DNA of 64,000 nucleotides from NCBI RefSeq assembly GCF_006838285.1, contig NZ_CP038228.1:2790001-2854000 (forward strand), in the 5' to 3' direction. The translations under genes and the position numbers were made by a program. Shown here piece after piece: positions 47,123 to 57,607 of this stretch; positions within the stretch are counted from its first letter, which is position 1, and every line of letters begins with the position of its first letter. Under the pieces are notes generated by a model, which worked only from the letters and a program-made list of their open reading frames with translations, ran no database searches and was not told the origin of the DNA. Source of the stretch: Xanthomonas translucens pv. cerealis. GTDB taxonomy: Bacteria; Pseudomonadota; Gammaproteobacteria; Xanthomonadales; Xanthomonadaceae.

Positions 47123-48253
47123 ATGCGCTACGCGATCGTCACCGAAACGTACCCCCCTGAGGTCAACGGTGTCGCGCTGACCGTGCAGGGGCTGGAATCT
47201 GGATTGCGCGCGCTCGGCCATCAGGTCGATGTGGTGCGGCCGCGCCAGGTCGGCGACCACGACGACGATGCGCACCTGGTGCGCGGCGCGTCGCTGCCGC
47301 GCTACCCCGGCCTGAAGTTCGGCCTGCCTGCGCCGCGGCGCCTGGCCCGGCTGTGGCAGGCCACGCCGCCGAACGCGGTCTACATCGCCACCGAAGGCCC
47401 GCTCGGCTGGTCGGCGCTGCGCACCGCGCGGCGCCTGGGCATCCCGATCGCCACCGGCTTCCACACCCGCTTCGACGAATACCTGCCGCAGTACGGCGCC
47501 GCCTGGCTGCAATCGACCGCGCTGCGCTGGATGCGGCGCTTCCACAACCAGGCCGCCGCGACCCTTGTGCCGACCCGCGAACTGCTCGGCTTTCTCGCCG
47601 CACATGGCTTCGAGCGCGTGCGCCTGCTGGCGCGCGCGGTGGATAACCGCCAGTTCGAACCGCAGCGCCGCGATCCGCAGCTGCGCCGCGAGTGGGGGCT
47701 GCAGGCGGAGGGTTGCGCGGCCCTGTACGTCGGCCGCATCGCGTCGGAAAAGAACCTGCCGCTGGCCGTGCGCGCGTTCCGCGAACTGCAGCGGGTGCGG
47801 CCGGAAGCGCGCTTCGTCTGGGTCGGCGACGGCCCGATGCGCGAGCGCCTGGCGCAGGAAAACCCCGACTTCATCTTCTGCGGTGTGCAGCGCGGCGACG
47901 CGCTGGCGCGGCACTTCGCCAGCGGCGACCTGTTCCTGTTTCCCAGCCGCAGCGAGACCTTCGGCAACGTGACCCTGGAAGCGATGGCCAGCGGTGTGGC
48001 CACGGTCGCCTTCGACTACGGCGCGGCGCACGAATACCTGCGCGACGGCGTCAACGGTGCGGCGGTAGCCGACGACGACGGCTTCGTCGCCGCGGCGGTG
48101 CGCCTGGCCGGCGACGACGTCCTGCGCCGGCGATTGGGCGATGCCGCCTGCGCATCCATGCAGCAGCTGCGCCCGGAACAGGTCGTGGCCGATTTCGAAG
48201 CGCTTCTCGGCGAACTGGCGTACAGCAGGAGGCCCCATGTCGACGCGGCTTGA
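47123..48253 (+). CDS. Glycosyltransferase family 4 (GT-B) protein
   Basis: A 376-residue GT-B enzyme: MRYAIVTETYPPEVNGVALT start, FHTRFDEYLPQYG, LYVGRIASEKNLPLAVRAF, FVWVGDGPMRERLA and the nucleotide-sugar EX7E motif in FPSRSETFGNVTLEAMASG. It resembles SQD2/MgtA-like glycolipid mannosyl- or glucosyl-transferases. Substrate is unknown. The last 17 bp overlap the PAP2 gene, so the two probably act together in lipid or envelope synthesis. Confidence 0.88.
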   Translation: MRYAIVTETYPPEVNGVALTVQGLESGLRALGHQVDVVRPRQVGDHDDDAHLVRGASLPRYPGLKFGLPAPRRLARLWQATPPNAVYIATEGPLGWSALRTARRLGIPIATGFHTRFDEYLPQYGAAWLQSTALRWMRRFHNQAAATLVPTRELLGFLAAHGFERVRLLARAVDNRQFEPQRRDPQLRREWGLQAEGCAALYVGRIASEKNLPLAVRAFRELQRVRPEARFVWVGDGPMRERLAQENPDFIFCGVQRGDALARHFASGDLFLFPSRSETFGNVTLEAMASGVATVAFDYGAAHEYLRDGVNGAAVADDDGFVAAAVRLAGDDVLRRRLGDAACASMQQLRPEQVVADFEALLGELAYSRRPHVDAA

Positions 48254-48782
48254 GATTCTGCGCGGGCACGAAACCCGCTGGTGCCGGCAAGCCAACCACT
48301 GGTGCCGGCGGCGTTCGGTGCGGCGCTTCTTCGCACTGATCAGCCGGCTCGGCGACGGCGTGTTCTGGTACGCGCTGATGACCTTGCTGGTGGCCTGCGA
48401 CGGCATGGACGGCGTGTTCGCATCGGCGCACATGGCCGCCACCGGCGTGGTCGCGCTGAGCCTGTACAAGGGCCTCAAGCGCTGGACCCGGCGCCCGCGC
48501 CCGTACGCGGCCGACCTGCGCATCCGCGCCTGGGTGGCTCCGCTGGACGAGTTCAGCTTCCCGTCCGGGCATACCCTGCACGCGGTGTCGTTCGGCATCG
48601 TCGCCCTGGCCTACTACCCGTGGCTGGCACCGCTGCTGATCCCGTTCATCGCCTGCGTGGCGCTGTCGCGGGTGGTGCTGGGCCTGCACTATCCCAGCGA
48701 CGTGCTCGCCGCCACCGCGATCGGTGCAGTGCTGGCCGGGGTGTCGCTGTGGCTGTTGCCGATGCCGGCGTTGCTCGGCTAG
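48237..48782 (+). CDS. PAP2-family membrane phosphatase
   Basis: A 181-residue membrane protein with the PAP2 signature: KGLKRWTRRPRP (motif 1), FSFPSGHTLHAVSFGIVALA (motif 2, His of PSGH) and SRVVLGLHYPSDVLAATAIG (motif 3). It dephosphorylates phosphatidic acid-type or isoprenyl pyrophosphate substrates. AGGAGG lies 6 nt before the ATG at 48237. It overlaps the glycosyltransferase gene. Confidence 0.92.
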   Translation: MSTRLEILRGHETRWCRQANHWCRRRSVRRFFALISRLGDGVFWYALMTLLVACDGMDGVFASAHMAATGVVALSLYKGLKRWTRRPRPYAADLRIRAWVAPLDEFSFPSGHTLHAVSFGIVALAYYPWLAPLLIPFIACVALSRVVLGLHYPSDVLAATAIGAVLAGVSLWLLPMPALLG

Positions 48783-48865
48783 CGGGACGCGGGGACCGGG
48801 CCAGGATCTGCTAGATCGATCCGACGTCAATCGCCTTTGAATTCATTGAACCTGGAACCTTCCAA

Positions 48866-48902
48866 AAAAGCGCAAACCCTTCCATTCAGACATTGCGCTT
48901 TT
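48866..48902 (+). terminator. Possible terminator after the PAP2 gene
   Basis: AAAAGCGCAA / TTGCGCTTTT with an 17-18-nt loop. Degenerate GGTCCCTGG/CCCGACTCC repeats (48903-48980) follow up to lpxH. Confidence 0.55.
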
Positions 48903-48993
48903 CCGGGTCCCCGGTCCCTGGTCCCTGGTCCCGACTCCACCCGACACCGCGTTTTTCCTGGCTCCCGGTCACCGGTCCCGGCACAATACCCGC

Positions 48994-49731
48994 ATGACCA
49001 CCCTGTTCATCTCCGACCTGCACCTGGATCCGTCCCGGCCGGCGATCACCGAGCTGTTTCTGGACTTCCTGCGCGGCGAAGCGCGCAGTGCCGAGGCGCT
49101 GTACATTCTCGGCGACCTATTCGAAGCCTGGATCGGCGACGACACGCCATCGCAGACGGCCGACGCGGTGGCGCTCGAGCTGCGCGCGCTGAGCGACGAC
49201 GGCGTACCGGTGTTCTTCATGCACGGCAACCGCGATTTCTTGCTCGGCGCCGACTACGCGCGCCGCGCCGGCATGCACCTGCTGCCGGATCCATGCGTGA
49301 TCGAGCTTTACGCCGAGCCGACCCTGCTGCTGCACGGCGACCTGCTGTGCACCGACGACACCGCCTACCAGGCGTTCCGCGCGCAGACCCGCGACCCGGC
49401 ATTCCAGCAGCAGTTCCTGGCGCAGCCGCTGGCCGCGCGCATCGCCTTTGCGCAACAGGCGCGCGCCGCCAGCCAGGCACGCCAGGCGGAAATGAAGCAG
49501 GACGACACGGCGCAGTTCGAAACCGTCACCGACGTGGCACCGGCCGAGGTCGTGGCCAATTTCACGCGCTACGGCGTGGCGCGGATGATCCACGGCCATA
49601 CCCATCGCCCCGCGGTGCACACGCTGGACGTGAACGGCCGCGACTGCACCCGCATCGTGCTCGGCGACTGGTACGAACAGGGGTCGGTGCTACGCGTGGA
49701 TGCGCAGGGCTGCCGGCTGCAGCAACTGTAA
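48994..49731 (+). CDS. lpxH: UDP-2,3-diacylglucosamine diphosphatase
   Basis: A 245-residue calcineurin-like phosphatase: [51 protein letters not shown] and [12 protein letters not shown] give the full metal site. Length and the inserted cap region ([15 protein letters not shown]) fit LpxH, which makes lipid X in lipid A synthesis. Start [12 protein letters not shown] is typical. Confidence 0.95.
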   Translation: MTTLFISDLHLDPSRPAITELFLDFLRGEARSAEALYILGDLFEAWIGDDTPSQTADAVALELRALSDDGVPVFFMHGNRDFLLGADYARRAGMHLLPDPCVIELYAEPTLLLHGDLLCTDDTAYQAFRAQTRDPAFQQQFLAQPLAARIAFAQQARAASQARQAEMKQDDTAQFETVTDVAPAEVVANFTRYGVARMIHGHTHRPAVHTLDVNGRDCTRIVLGDWYEQGSVLRVDAQGCRLQQL

Positions 49732-49770
49732 TCCGCCGCGGCGAGAAACGCGCGCGCAGAACCGCGACCG

Positions 49771-50277
49771 TTACAGCATGCCGCCGGCGCTGCCGCGCGC
49801 ACGCTGCGTATAGCCGACGAAATCGCCCTCGGCCGCGTCGTACCACAGGATCGCGCCGGAGCGTTCGACCCGGTAGCGGTCTCTGACCGGTGCGGTCTGC
49901 GGGTCGCCCGGACAGCCATCGCCGTGTTTCTCGCGCACCGCGACCTCGATCACGGCGGATGCGGTGGAAGCGGGTTCGGTGCTCGCCGACGACGATGCAG
50001 CGGCGTCAGCGGCCACGGGTTCGGCGTCGGTCTCGGCCGCGTATTGCAGGCACGGCGCATCGGCATAGACATGATCGGCCGCCAGCCGCGCCTGCAGCAT
50101 GTCCAATGCGCGGGTTGCGTCGAACGCGGCCGCCGGCGCATCGCCCGCGGCGGGTGCGATCGCGGGTGCGGCAGGCGCCGGCTCCGGTGCAGCCGGTGGA
50201 TCGGCCGCCGGGCCGCAGCCCATGCTCAACATCGCCAGCGCCAAGGCCGCTGGCAGGCCCATGCTCTTCAACACCAT
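49771..50277 (-). CDS. Ala/Pro-rich putative lipoprotein
   Basis: A 168-residue protein: MVLKSMGLPAALALAMLSMGC is a lipoprotein signal with the lipobox Cys at 21. Residues 25-55 are low complexity (PAAPEPAPAAPAIAPAAGD). The C-terminal part (EVAVREKHGDGCPGDPQTAP to GAILWYDAAEGDFVGYTQR) is compact and may be the functional part. No family recognised. It converges with lpxH across 39 bp. Confidence 0.75.
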   Translation of the reverse strand: MVLKSMGLPAALALAMLSMGCGPAADPPAAPEPAPAAPAIAPAAGDAPAAAFDATRALDMLQARLAADHVYADAPCLQYAAETDAEPVAADAAASSSASTEPASTASAVIEVAVREKHGDGCPGDPQTAPVRDRYRVERSGAILWYDAAEGDFVGYTQRARGSAGGML

Positions 50278-50447
50278 CGCCGATTCCAGGAGTAATGAGC
50301 GGTGCACGCCCGGCTGCCGGATACGTACTGGCGCAGCATAGCCCAAGCCGGACGCCACGGCGTCCGGCCGGTCTGCAGGATCGGCAAGCGGGGCGCCCCG
50401 GCGCTGGCCTGGCGCGGCCTGCACCGGAGCGCCCTGGAACTGCCACC

Positions 50448-50810
50448 TCAGCGGAACGCGGCGACCGTCGCTTTGGTATTGACCAGCACGCGCTGGTTGT
50501 CCGCAGTGAGGGCATTGCCCATCGGCACGCCGCCTTAGGAGATGTTCGGGTTGCACCAGTAGTTCAGGCGCGGGCAGTCGACGGAGCCGTCGTAGGCCAT
50601 GCGCGTGCGCCAGCGGTGAGCGATAGCCGTGGCCTTAGGCGTATGGCGAGGTGCCGGAGTCGGTGGCCATGACGTGCCGCGCGCTCTGCAGATGGCCGAT
50701 CTCGTGGGCGCAGCTGTAGTCGCCGGTGGCGCAATCCCAAGACATCGCGGCGAACCCGGTAGCGGCGCACGCCAAGCGGCGATCCTTCGGGACCGTCCGC
50801 GCCGGCCTGC
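50448..50810 (-). pseudogene. Degraded zinc metalloprotease (reprolysin-like C-terminus)
   Basis: The minus strand encodes DCATGDYSCAHEIGHLQSAR with the zinc motif HExxH, then SPYA-stop. After a frame change it reads RMAYDGSVDCPRLNYWCNPN, then IS-stop, and in the same frame GVPMGNALTADNQRVLVNTK to VAAFR-stop at 50448. This looks like the C-terminus of a secreted reprolysin-like protease with two nonsense codons and a frameshift. The 5' part is absent because the DUF455 gene ends at 50864. It is not functional. Confidence 0.75.
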
Positions 50811-50863
50811 GGGTGCAGCCGTCCGCTTCGCCGCGCGCCAGCGCGGCAGCGCGCCGCTCAGCC

Positions 50864-51688
50864 TCAGCCGACCTGACGCTGCAGGGCAAGCAGCTCGTCC
50901 TCGTCGAAGCCGGCCAGCAGCCGCGCCGGCAGGTTGAACGGGCCGTGCAGGTAGCCGCCGGCGTAGTCGCGCAGCAGCTCGGCGAACCGCGCGCGCGGCT
51001 CGATCCCGGCACGCGCGCAATACCAGCGGTACCAGCGCGAGCCGGCGGCGACATGCGCCACTTCCTCGCGCAGGATCAGTTCCAGTATCTCGACCGTGGC
51101 AGCGTCGCCGAGCGCGCGCAGTTTGACGATCATGCCCGGGGTCACGTCCAGCCCGCGCGCCTCCAGCACCCGCGGCACCAAGGCCATGCGCGCCAGGCCG
51201 TCGTGCGCGGTCTTCTCGCACATCTCCCACAGCCCATTGTGCGCGGCGAAATCGCCGTAGTCGTGGCCCAGCGCACGCAACCGGTCGCGCAGCAGGGTGA
51301 AGTGGCGCGCTTCGTCGGCGGCCACCGCCACCCAGTCGGCGTAGAACGCCTCGGGCAACCCGCGGAAGCGGTACACCGCGTCCCAGGCCAGGTCGATCGC
51401 GTTGAGCTCGATATGCGCGATGGCATGGATGAACGCGGCACGGCCTTCGGCGCTGCCCAGACCGCGCCGCGGCAGTTCGCGCGGATGCACCAGCAGCGGC
51501 CGCGGCGGACGCCCCGGCATGCGGATCGGTTCGGGGTCTTCGGCATCCGCCGGCACGCGCAGCATGCCGGCGGCGAACGCGACGGCATAGCGCTGGGTCA
51601 GTGCGACCTTGTCCTCGGGCGCGCAGGCGGCCAGGCACAACCGCGCCGCGTGCAGCAGGTCCCCGCCGGCGTGCGCGTCGTCGTGCAT
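50864..51688 (-). CDS. DUF455 ferritin-like protein
   Basis: A 274-residue protein with ferritin-like metal-binding helices: FIHAIAHIELNAIDLAWDAV, WVAVAADEARHFTLLRDRL and LILREEVAHVAAGSRWYRWY carry E..H pairs typical of DUF455 (MiaE-related) proteins. Function is unknown; a diiron oxidoreductase is plausible. It begins 22 bp after the purF stop, so it may be in the purF operon. Confidence 0.88.
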   Translation of the reverse strand: MHDDAHAGGDLLHAARLCLAACAPEDKVALTQRYAVAFAAGMLRVPADAEDPEPIRMPGRPPRPLLVHPRELPRRGLGSAEGRAAFIHAIAHIELNAIDLAWDAVYRFRGLPEAFYADWVAVAADEARHFTLLRDRLRALGHDYGDFAAHNGLWEMCEKTAHDGLARMALVPRVLEARGLDVTPGMIVKLRALGDAATVEILELILREEVAHVAAGSRWYRWYCARAGIEPRARFAELLRDYAGGYLHGPFNLPARLLAGFDEDELLALQRQVG

Positions 51689-51710
51689 GCGTGCGCCGCG
51701 CAGGGCCGCG

Positions 51711-53177
51711 TCAGGCGCGGCGCTTCTTCTTCGCTTCTTCCGAACGCAGCTGCATGATGCGCTCGAAGTAGCCCGGCTCGATGCCGGTGGTGTACTCGCC
51801 GTTGAAGCACGAGGAATCGAATGTCTTCAGCTCCGGGTTGCCCTCGCGCACCGCGGTCTCCAGGTCTTCCAGGTCCTGGTAGATCAGCCAGTCGCAGCCC
51901 AGGAATTCCTGGATCTCCTGCTCGCTGCGGCCATGCGCGATCAGTTCCTCGGCGGCCGGCATGTCGATGCCGTAGATGTTCGGGTAGCGCACCGGCGGCG
52001 CGGCGCTGGCCAGGTACACCTTGCGCGCACCGGCCTCGCGTGCCATCTGCACGATCTGCCGGCTGGTGGTGCCGCGCACGATCGAATCGTCGACCAGCAG
52101 CACCACCCGGTTGCGGAATTCCAGATGGATCGGATTGAGCTTGCGGCGCACCGACTTCACCCGCTCGACCTGCCCCGGCATGATGAAGGTGCGGCCGACG
52201 TAGCGGTTCTTGACGAAGCCCTCGCGGTACTTCACCCCGAGCACGTTGGACATTTCCAGCGCGGCATCGCGCGAGGTGTCCGGGATCGGGATGATGGTGT
52301 CGATGTCGTGGTCCGGGCGCAGGCGCAGGATCTTCTCGCCCAGCTTCATGCCCATGCGCATGCGCGCCTTGTGCACCGAGACGTTGTCGATCATCGAGTC
52401 CGGGCGCGCGAAGTACACGTACTCGAAGATGCACGGGGTGTGGTCGGTGGGCGAGGCGCAGACTTCGGAGAACAGCTCGCCGCGGCCGGTGATCACCAGC
52501 GCTTCGCCGGGGCGCACGTCGCGCAGGCGGGTGAAGCCGAGGATGTCCAGCGCCGAGGACTCGGAAGCGACGATGTATTCGTCGCCTTCCACGCTCTCGC
52601 GCTTGCCAAGCACCAGCGGACGGATGCCGTGCGGGTCGCGGAACGCAACCAGGCCCAGGCCCAGCACCACGCTGACCACCGCGTAGCCGCCCTTGCAGCG
52701 GCGATGCACGCCGGCCACCGCGCGGATCGCCGCTTCCGGGGTCAGCATGCGCTGCGCGTCCAGCTCGTAGGCGAACACGTTCAGCAGCACTTCGCTGTCC
52801 GAATCGGTGTTGATGTTGCGCCGGTCGGCCTCGAACACCTGCTGGCGCAGCGCCTCGGTGTTGATCAGGTTGCCGTTGTGCGCCAGCGCGATGCCGTACG
52901 GCGAGTTGACGTAGAACGGCTGCGCCTCATCCATGCCTTCCGAGCCGGCGGTGGGATAGCGGCAATGGGCGATGCCGACCCGGCCTTCCAGCACCGCCAT
53001 GCGCTTCTCGTCGAAGACGTCGCGGACCAGGCCGTTGGCCTTCTGCACGCGCAGGCGGGTGCCGTCGGCGGTGGCGATGCCTGCGGCATCCTGGCCGCGG
53101 TGCTGCAGCACGGCCAGGCCGTCATACAGTTGCGCCGCGACATTCTGGTTGCCGACGATTCCGACGATGCCACACAT
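51711..53177 (-). CDS. purF: Amidophosphoribosyltransferase
   Basis: A 488-residue Pur[14 protein letters not shown] places the nucleophile Cys2 after Met removal (class II glutamine amidotransferase). [20 protein letters not shown] and [14 protein letters not shown] follow, and the PRPP site is [19 protein letters not shown]. It catalyses the first step of purine synthesis. cvpA lies 28 bp upstream, the standard cvpA-purF pair. Confidence 0.97.
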   Translation of the reverse strand: MCGIVGIVGNQNVAAQLYDGLAVLQHRGQDAAGIATADGTRLRVQKANGLVRDVFDEKRMAVLEGRVGIAHCRYPTAGSEGMDEAQPFYVNSPYGIALAHNGNLINTEALRQQVFEADRRNINTDSDSEVLLNVFAYELDAQRMLTPEAAIRAVAGVHRRCKGGYAVVSVVLGLGLVAFRDPHGIRPLVLGKRESVEGDEYIVASESSALDILGFTRLRDVRPGEALVITGRGELFSEVCASPTDHTPCIFEYVYFARPDSMIDNVSVHKARMRMGMKLGEKILRLRPDHDIDTIIPIPDTSRDAALEMSNVLGVKYREGFVKNRYVGRTFIMPGQVERVKSVRRKLNPIHLEFRNRVVLLVDDSIVRGTTSRQIVQMAREAGARKVYLASAAPPVRYPNIYGIDMPAAEELIAHGRSEQEIQEFLGCDWLIYQDLEDLETAVREGNPELKTFDSSCFNGEYTTGIEPGYFERIMQLRSEEAKKKRRA

Positions 53178-53205
53178 TTGAACGCTCTCCGCGGCGACTG
53201 CGCCG

Positions 53206-53973
53206 CTATTGGGAAGGTGGCCGTGCCTGGCCGTTGGATTCGACCCGTGCCGGGTCGTTTGCTGCCGGACGCGCCTGCGCCGGATCGATGTTCGCAGGCA
53301 GGACCTGAGTCGGATCGCCGCCAGGCTGGGCCGATCGGGTCGCCGGACGCCCCAGGACCTTGGACATCACATCCTGCAGGCCGCTGCCGGACACGGCATT
53401 GCCCAAGGCGGCATTATCGCCTGCCGCGGGCAACTTGCCCAAATCCATCTGAGGCATGTTCATCTGCTGCAGGTTCATCTGCGACATATTCAGTTGCGGG
53501 ATCTGCGGCATGTGCCAGTCCGGCAGCTGCGCGCGCATCCAGTGCACGCCGGGGCTGAGCACCGGTAGCACCACCGACTGGCGCCAGGCAGGCTCGCGGG
53601 TCAGCGGGGTGAAGCTCATCAGCAGCACCAGCACCGCGGCGAAGAATCCGCCGCGCAGCGTCCCCAGGCCGAAGCCAAGCGCGCGGTCGGTGCCGGACAG
53701 CGCGGTGGCGCGGACCGCGCTGCGGATCACCATGCCGGCGATGCCGACCACCGCCATCGTCACCACGAAGGTCAGCGCGTAGCCGCCAAAGTAATAGGTC
53801 ATGCTCGGATGCGCGCCGTCGGCCAGCCAGCGCCCTGCATCGCCGCCGAACTGGAAGGTAGCCCAGCCGGACAGCAGCCACGACAGCGTGCCGACCACGA
53901 TGCCGACGAAGCCGCGCAGCGCGCCAAGCAACGCCGAGACCAGGATCACCGCCAGCAGCACCATATCGATCAT
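53206..53973 (-). CDS. cvpA: CvpA family membrane protein
   Basis: A 255-residue protein. The first 155 residues are the CvpA domain with four membrane helices ([35 protein letters not shown] and later segments). The tail is an unusual periplasmic extension rich in Met, Gln, Asn and Pro ([20 protein letters not shown]) followed by a disordered PAT-rich end. E. coli CvpA (162 residues) lacks this tail. It is linked to purF and, in other bacteria, to colicin V production and envelope stress tolerance. Confidence 0.9.
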   Translation of the reverse strand: MIDMVLLAVILVSALLGALRGFVGIVVGTLSWLLSGWATFQFGGDAGRWLADGAHPSMTYYFGGYALTFVVTMAVVGIAGMVIRSAVRATALSGTDRALGFGLGTLRGGFFAAVLVLLMSFTPLTREPAWRQSVVLPVLSPGVHWMRAQLPDWHMPQIPQLNMSQMNLQQMNMPQMDLGKLPAAGDNAALGNAVSGSGLQDVMSKVLGRPATRSAQPGGDPTQVLPANIDPAQARPAANDPARVESNGQARPPSQ

Positions 53974-54070
53974 GCATACCTCCCGCGGCTGCACCGCGCC
54001 ATGGCGGCGGCAGCGCGCCGCAATCCCCTTCCCTGGTACATGCTTGCGACTCCGAAGGCCGAAGCCCGGT

Positions 54071-55114
54071 TCAAGGGTGTGGACGTACCATACCGCTGAT
54101 ACCGACCTTCGAGGCAACCTGCCCGCGCAGTTGTTCGGCTTCGGCACGATTGGCGACCGGGCCGACCCGCACCCGGTTCAAGGCGCCCTTGTCGGTGCGC
54201 ACCTGTTCGACGAAGGCGCTGAACCCCGCGGCGCGGACCTTGTCGCGCAACGCATTGGCATCCTCGGCCTTGCCGAACGCGCCCAGCTGCACCGCGAAGC
54301 CGGTACCGGACGCGGCCGGCACGCTCGGCACGCTCGGCGCCGGCTTGGCCGCGGCGACCGGAACCGGCGTCGCTGCCGGCTTGGCCGGCTCGGGCTTGGG
54401 CTGTTCCGGCTTGGGCGCGGCGGGCACAGCCGGCTTGGACGCGGCCACTGGTTTGGCCGGCTCCGGCGGCAAGGCTTCGGTCTTGGCCGGCGCCGCGCTC
54501 GCGGCCGGCGTCGCGGCGGCCGCCACCGCGGACGCGCTCGGCGCGTCCAGGGTCACCACCTGGGCGTTGACGTCGTTGCGCACCTTCACCGCCTGCAGCC
54601 GCACCGACTCGGCCTGGGAGCGATCGGCGTAGGGGCCGATGCGCACGCGCCAGGCCTGGCGCCCGCCGATCGTGGCCGCCTCGCGGAAGCCCGGCAGTTG
54701 CGCCTGCTTGAGCCGCGCGATCACCGCATCGGCGTCGGCCTGGGTGGAATAGGCGCCGAAATTGACCGCGTAATTGCCAGCGGCCACGGTCGCCGGCGAC
54801 GGCTGCGCGGCGCTGCCGGCCGCGGCCGGGGTGGCCAGGTCGGCGGCATCGGGATTGTCCTGCACCGGCGCCGGCGTCACGGCCGGCGCGCTAGCCATGC
54901 CCACGGCACCGCCGCTGGGCGCGTCGCCCGGCGTCACCAGCGGCAATTCGCGGGTCTGGAACTGGCCGTCGGCCGGGGCGTCCGGGGCCTTCAGCGGAAC
55001 ATTGGCGACGCCGCTGTCGGGCGCAGGGCCCTTGACCAGCATCGGCAGGAAGATCACGGCGAGCGCCACCAGGACAAGGGCGCCAATCAGTCGCTGTTTC
55101 AGGACGGTATCCAC
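54071..55114 (-). CDS. SPOR-domain membrane protein with two SPOR repeats
   Basis: A 347-residue protein from a GTG start: an N-terminal helix (KQRLIGALVLVALAVIFLPM), a Pro/Ala linker, SPOR domain 1 (YAVNFGAYSTQADADAVIA to WRVRIGPYADRSQAESV), a long Ala/Pro/Lys linker and SPOR domain 2 (GFAVQLGAFGKAEDANALR to VRVGPVANRAEAEQLRGQ). SPOR domains bind denuded peptidoglycan at the septum. The position between folC and cvpA matches DedD, which normally has a single SPOR domain; here it is doubled. Confidence 0.9.
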   Translation of the reverse strand: MDTVLKQRLIGALVLVALAVIFLPMLVKGPAPDSGVANVPLKAPDAPADGQFQTRELPLVTPGDAPSGGAVGMASAPAVTPAPVQDNPDAADLATPAAAGSAAQPSPATVAAGNYAVNFGAYSTQADADAVIARLKQAQLPGFREAATIGGRQAWRVRIGPYADRSQAESVRLQAVKVRNDVNAQVVTLDAPSASAVAAAATPAASAAPAKTEALPPEPAKPVAASKPAVPAAPKPEQPKPEPAKPAATPVPVAAAKPAPSVPSVPAASGTGFAVQLGAFGKAEDANALRDKVRAAGFSAFVEQVRTDKGALNRVRVGPVANRAEAEQLRGQVASKVGISGMVRPHP

Positions 55115-55183
55115 GGAAAGCTTGAGGGGGCGGCATGGCGGAGTGCCGCAGCGATTATAAGGTCGGGCCGGCTGCCGGCGGGG

Positions 55184-56443
<1,260 letters not shown>

Positions 56444-56807
56444 GCGTTCGACTGGACTCGACTGATGCGCCGATAGCGATTGAATCGCCGGGGTTGTGCT
56501 TTGCATTTGCTTTGGCTGTTCCGGGCCCCGTAAGGCACGGCAAGCCGATCGGACGAAAACCCCGAAGGGGCGGCGCGCACGACGCGCGCCGTTTTTCGAC
56601 GGCACATGGATGTGCCGCCGAAAAATGTCCGGTCGGCTTGCGCACCCGGAGCGCGCAGCGCGGAGGGCGTGCCGCCCGGGTGTGCTTTCTTTTGGTTACT
56701 TTTCTTTGCACAAGCAAAGAAAAGTGACTCGCGCCAAGCGCGAAAGCATTTGCTCATGTTTTTGCGTCGCGCCAGCGAGCCATGATGCGAGAACTTGGAA
56801 CAGCGCC
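56444..56807. other. Structured intergenic element (branched hairpins)
   Basis: 364 bp between the phosphatase gene and folC with no conserved gene. At 56541-56640 a 14-bp outer stem (CAAGCCGATCGGAC / GTCCGGTCGGCTTG) encloses three hairpins: CCCC-GAA-GGGG (56560-56570), GGCGCGC/GCGCGCC (56572-56590) and a 15-bp stem, one mismatch, at 56592-56625. A further 12-bp perfect palindrome ACTTTTCTTTGC/GCAAAGAAAAGT lies at 56698-56725. Open frames here are antisense by-products of the repeat. It may be an RNA element or a MITE/REP-like repeat. Confidence 0.7.
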
Positions 56808-57452
56808 CTACAACGCCCGGTGCTTGGCCTCGCCGAAGAACGGCGTGTGGTGCGCGCAATCGTTCAGCCGCACCACTTCCAGATGCTCCACGTCCGGGCC
56901 TTCCAGCAGGTTCAGCGTGGTCGGCGCCTGGCGGAAGCTCCACAGCTTGGCGATCGGCAGGCCCAGCACCCGGCACAGGATCACCCGGTTGACTGCATCG
57001 TGCGCCACCACTAGCAAGGTGTCGTACTCGCCCAGACCCTCGGCGGCGCGGGTCAGGCCGCGCCAGGAACGGTCCAGCACCTGGCGCAGCGATTCGCCGC
57101 CCGGCATCAGCACCGTGTCCGGCTCCTCGCGCCAGGCGCGCAGGCGTGCCGGATCCTTGTCGTTGATCTCGCTGGCGAGCAGGCCTTCCCATTCGCCGTG
57201 GGCGATTTCCTGCAGATCCGGATCGGTCAGCAGCATCGCCTCGCGCTGCGCGCCCAGGGCGTAGCGGGCGGTGCTCTGCGCGCGCGACAGCGGCGAGGCC
57301 ACCGCGCGGGTCAGCGGCACCTCGCGCAAACGCGCGCCGAGCGCCTGGGCCTGCGCTTCGCCAACCGGCGACAACGGGATGTCGATCTGGCCCTGGTAGC
57401 GGCCTTCGGCGTTCCACGGGGTTTCGCCGTGACGAGCGAGCAGGATGCGCAT
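56808..57452 (-). CDS. Histidine phosphatase family protein (phosphoglycerate mutase-like)
   Basis: A 214-residue protein: MRILLARHGETPWNAEGRYQ with the phospho-acceptor His of RHGE, ASPLSRAQSTARYAL, EIAHGEWEGLLASEIN and LLVVAHDAVNRVILCRVLG with the second His. It belongs to the GpmB/CobC/SixA branch of the histidine phosphatase superfamily; the substrate is unknown. The start at 57452 is the conserved MRILLARHG; the longer upstream frame is not typical. Confidence 0.88.
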   Translation of the reverse strand: MRILLARHGETPWNAEGRYQGQIDIPLSPVGEAQAQALGARLREVPLTRAVASPLSRAQSTARYALGAQREAMLLTDPDLQEIAHGEWEGLLASEINDKDPARLRAWREEPDTVLMPGGESLRQVLDRSWRGLTRAAEGLGEYDTLLVVAHDAVNRVILCRVLGLPIAKLWSFRQAPTTLNLLEGPDVEHLEVVRLNDCAHHTPFFGEAKHRAL

Positions 57453-57607
57453 GCGCTGGAATTCCGTTGGGGGAGAGATTGCCGTCTCGCGAGCGAAAAC
57501 GGAGCGGCATGATACCTGCTCCGTCGCCGGAAACCGCCGAACCGCATCCCGCTCCGCCGCCGCCGCGCTGCGCATTTAGCGGCGGGCAGGCTGTGTGCCC
57601 AGCAACG

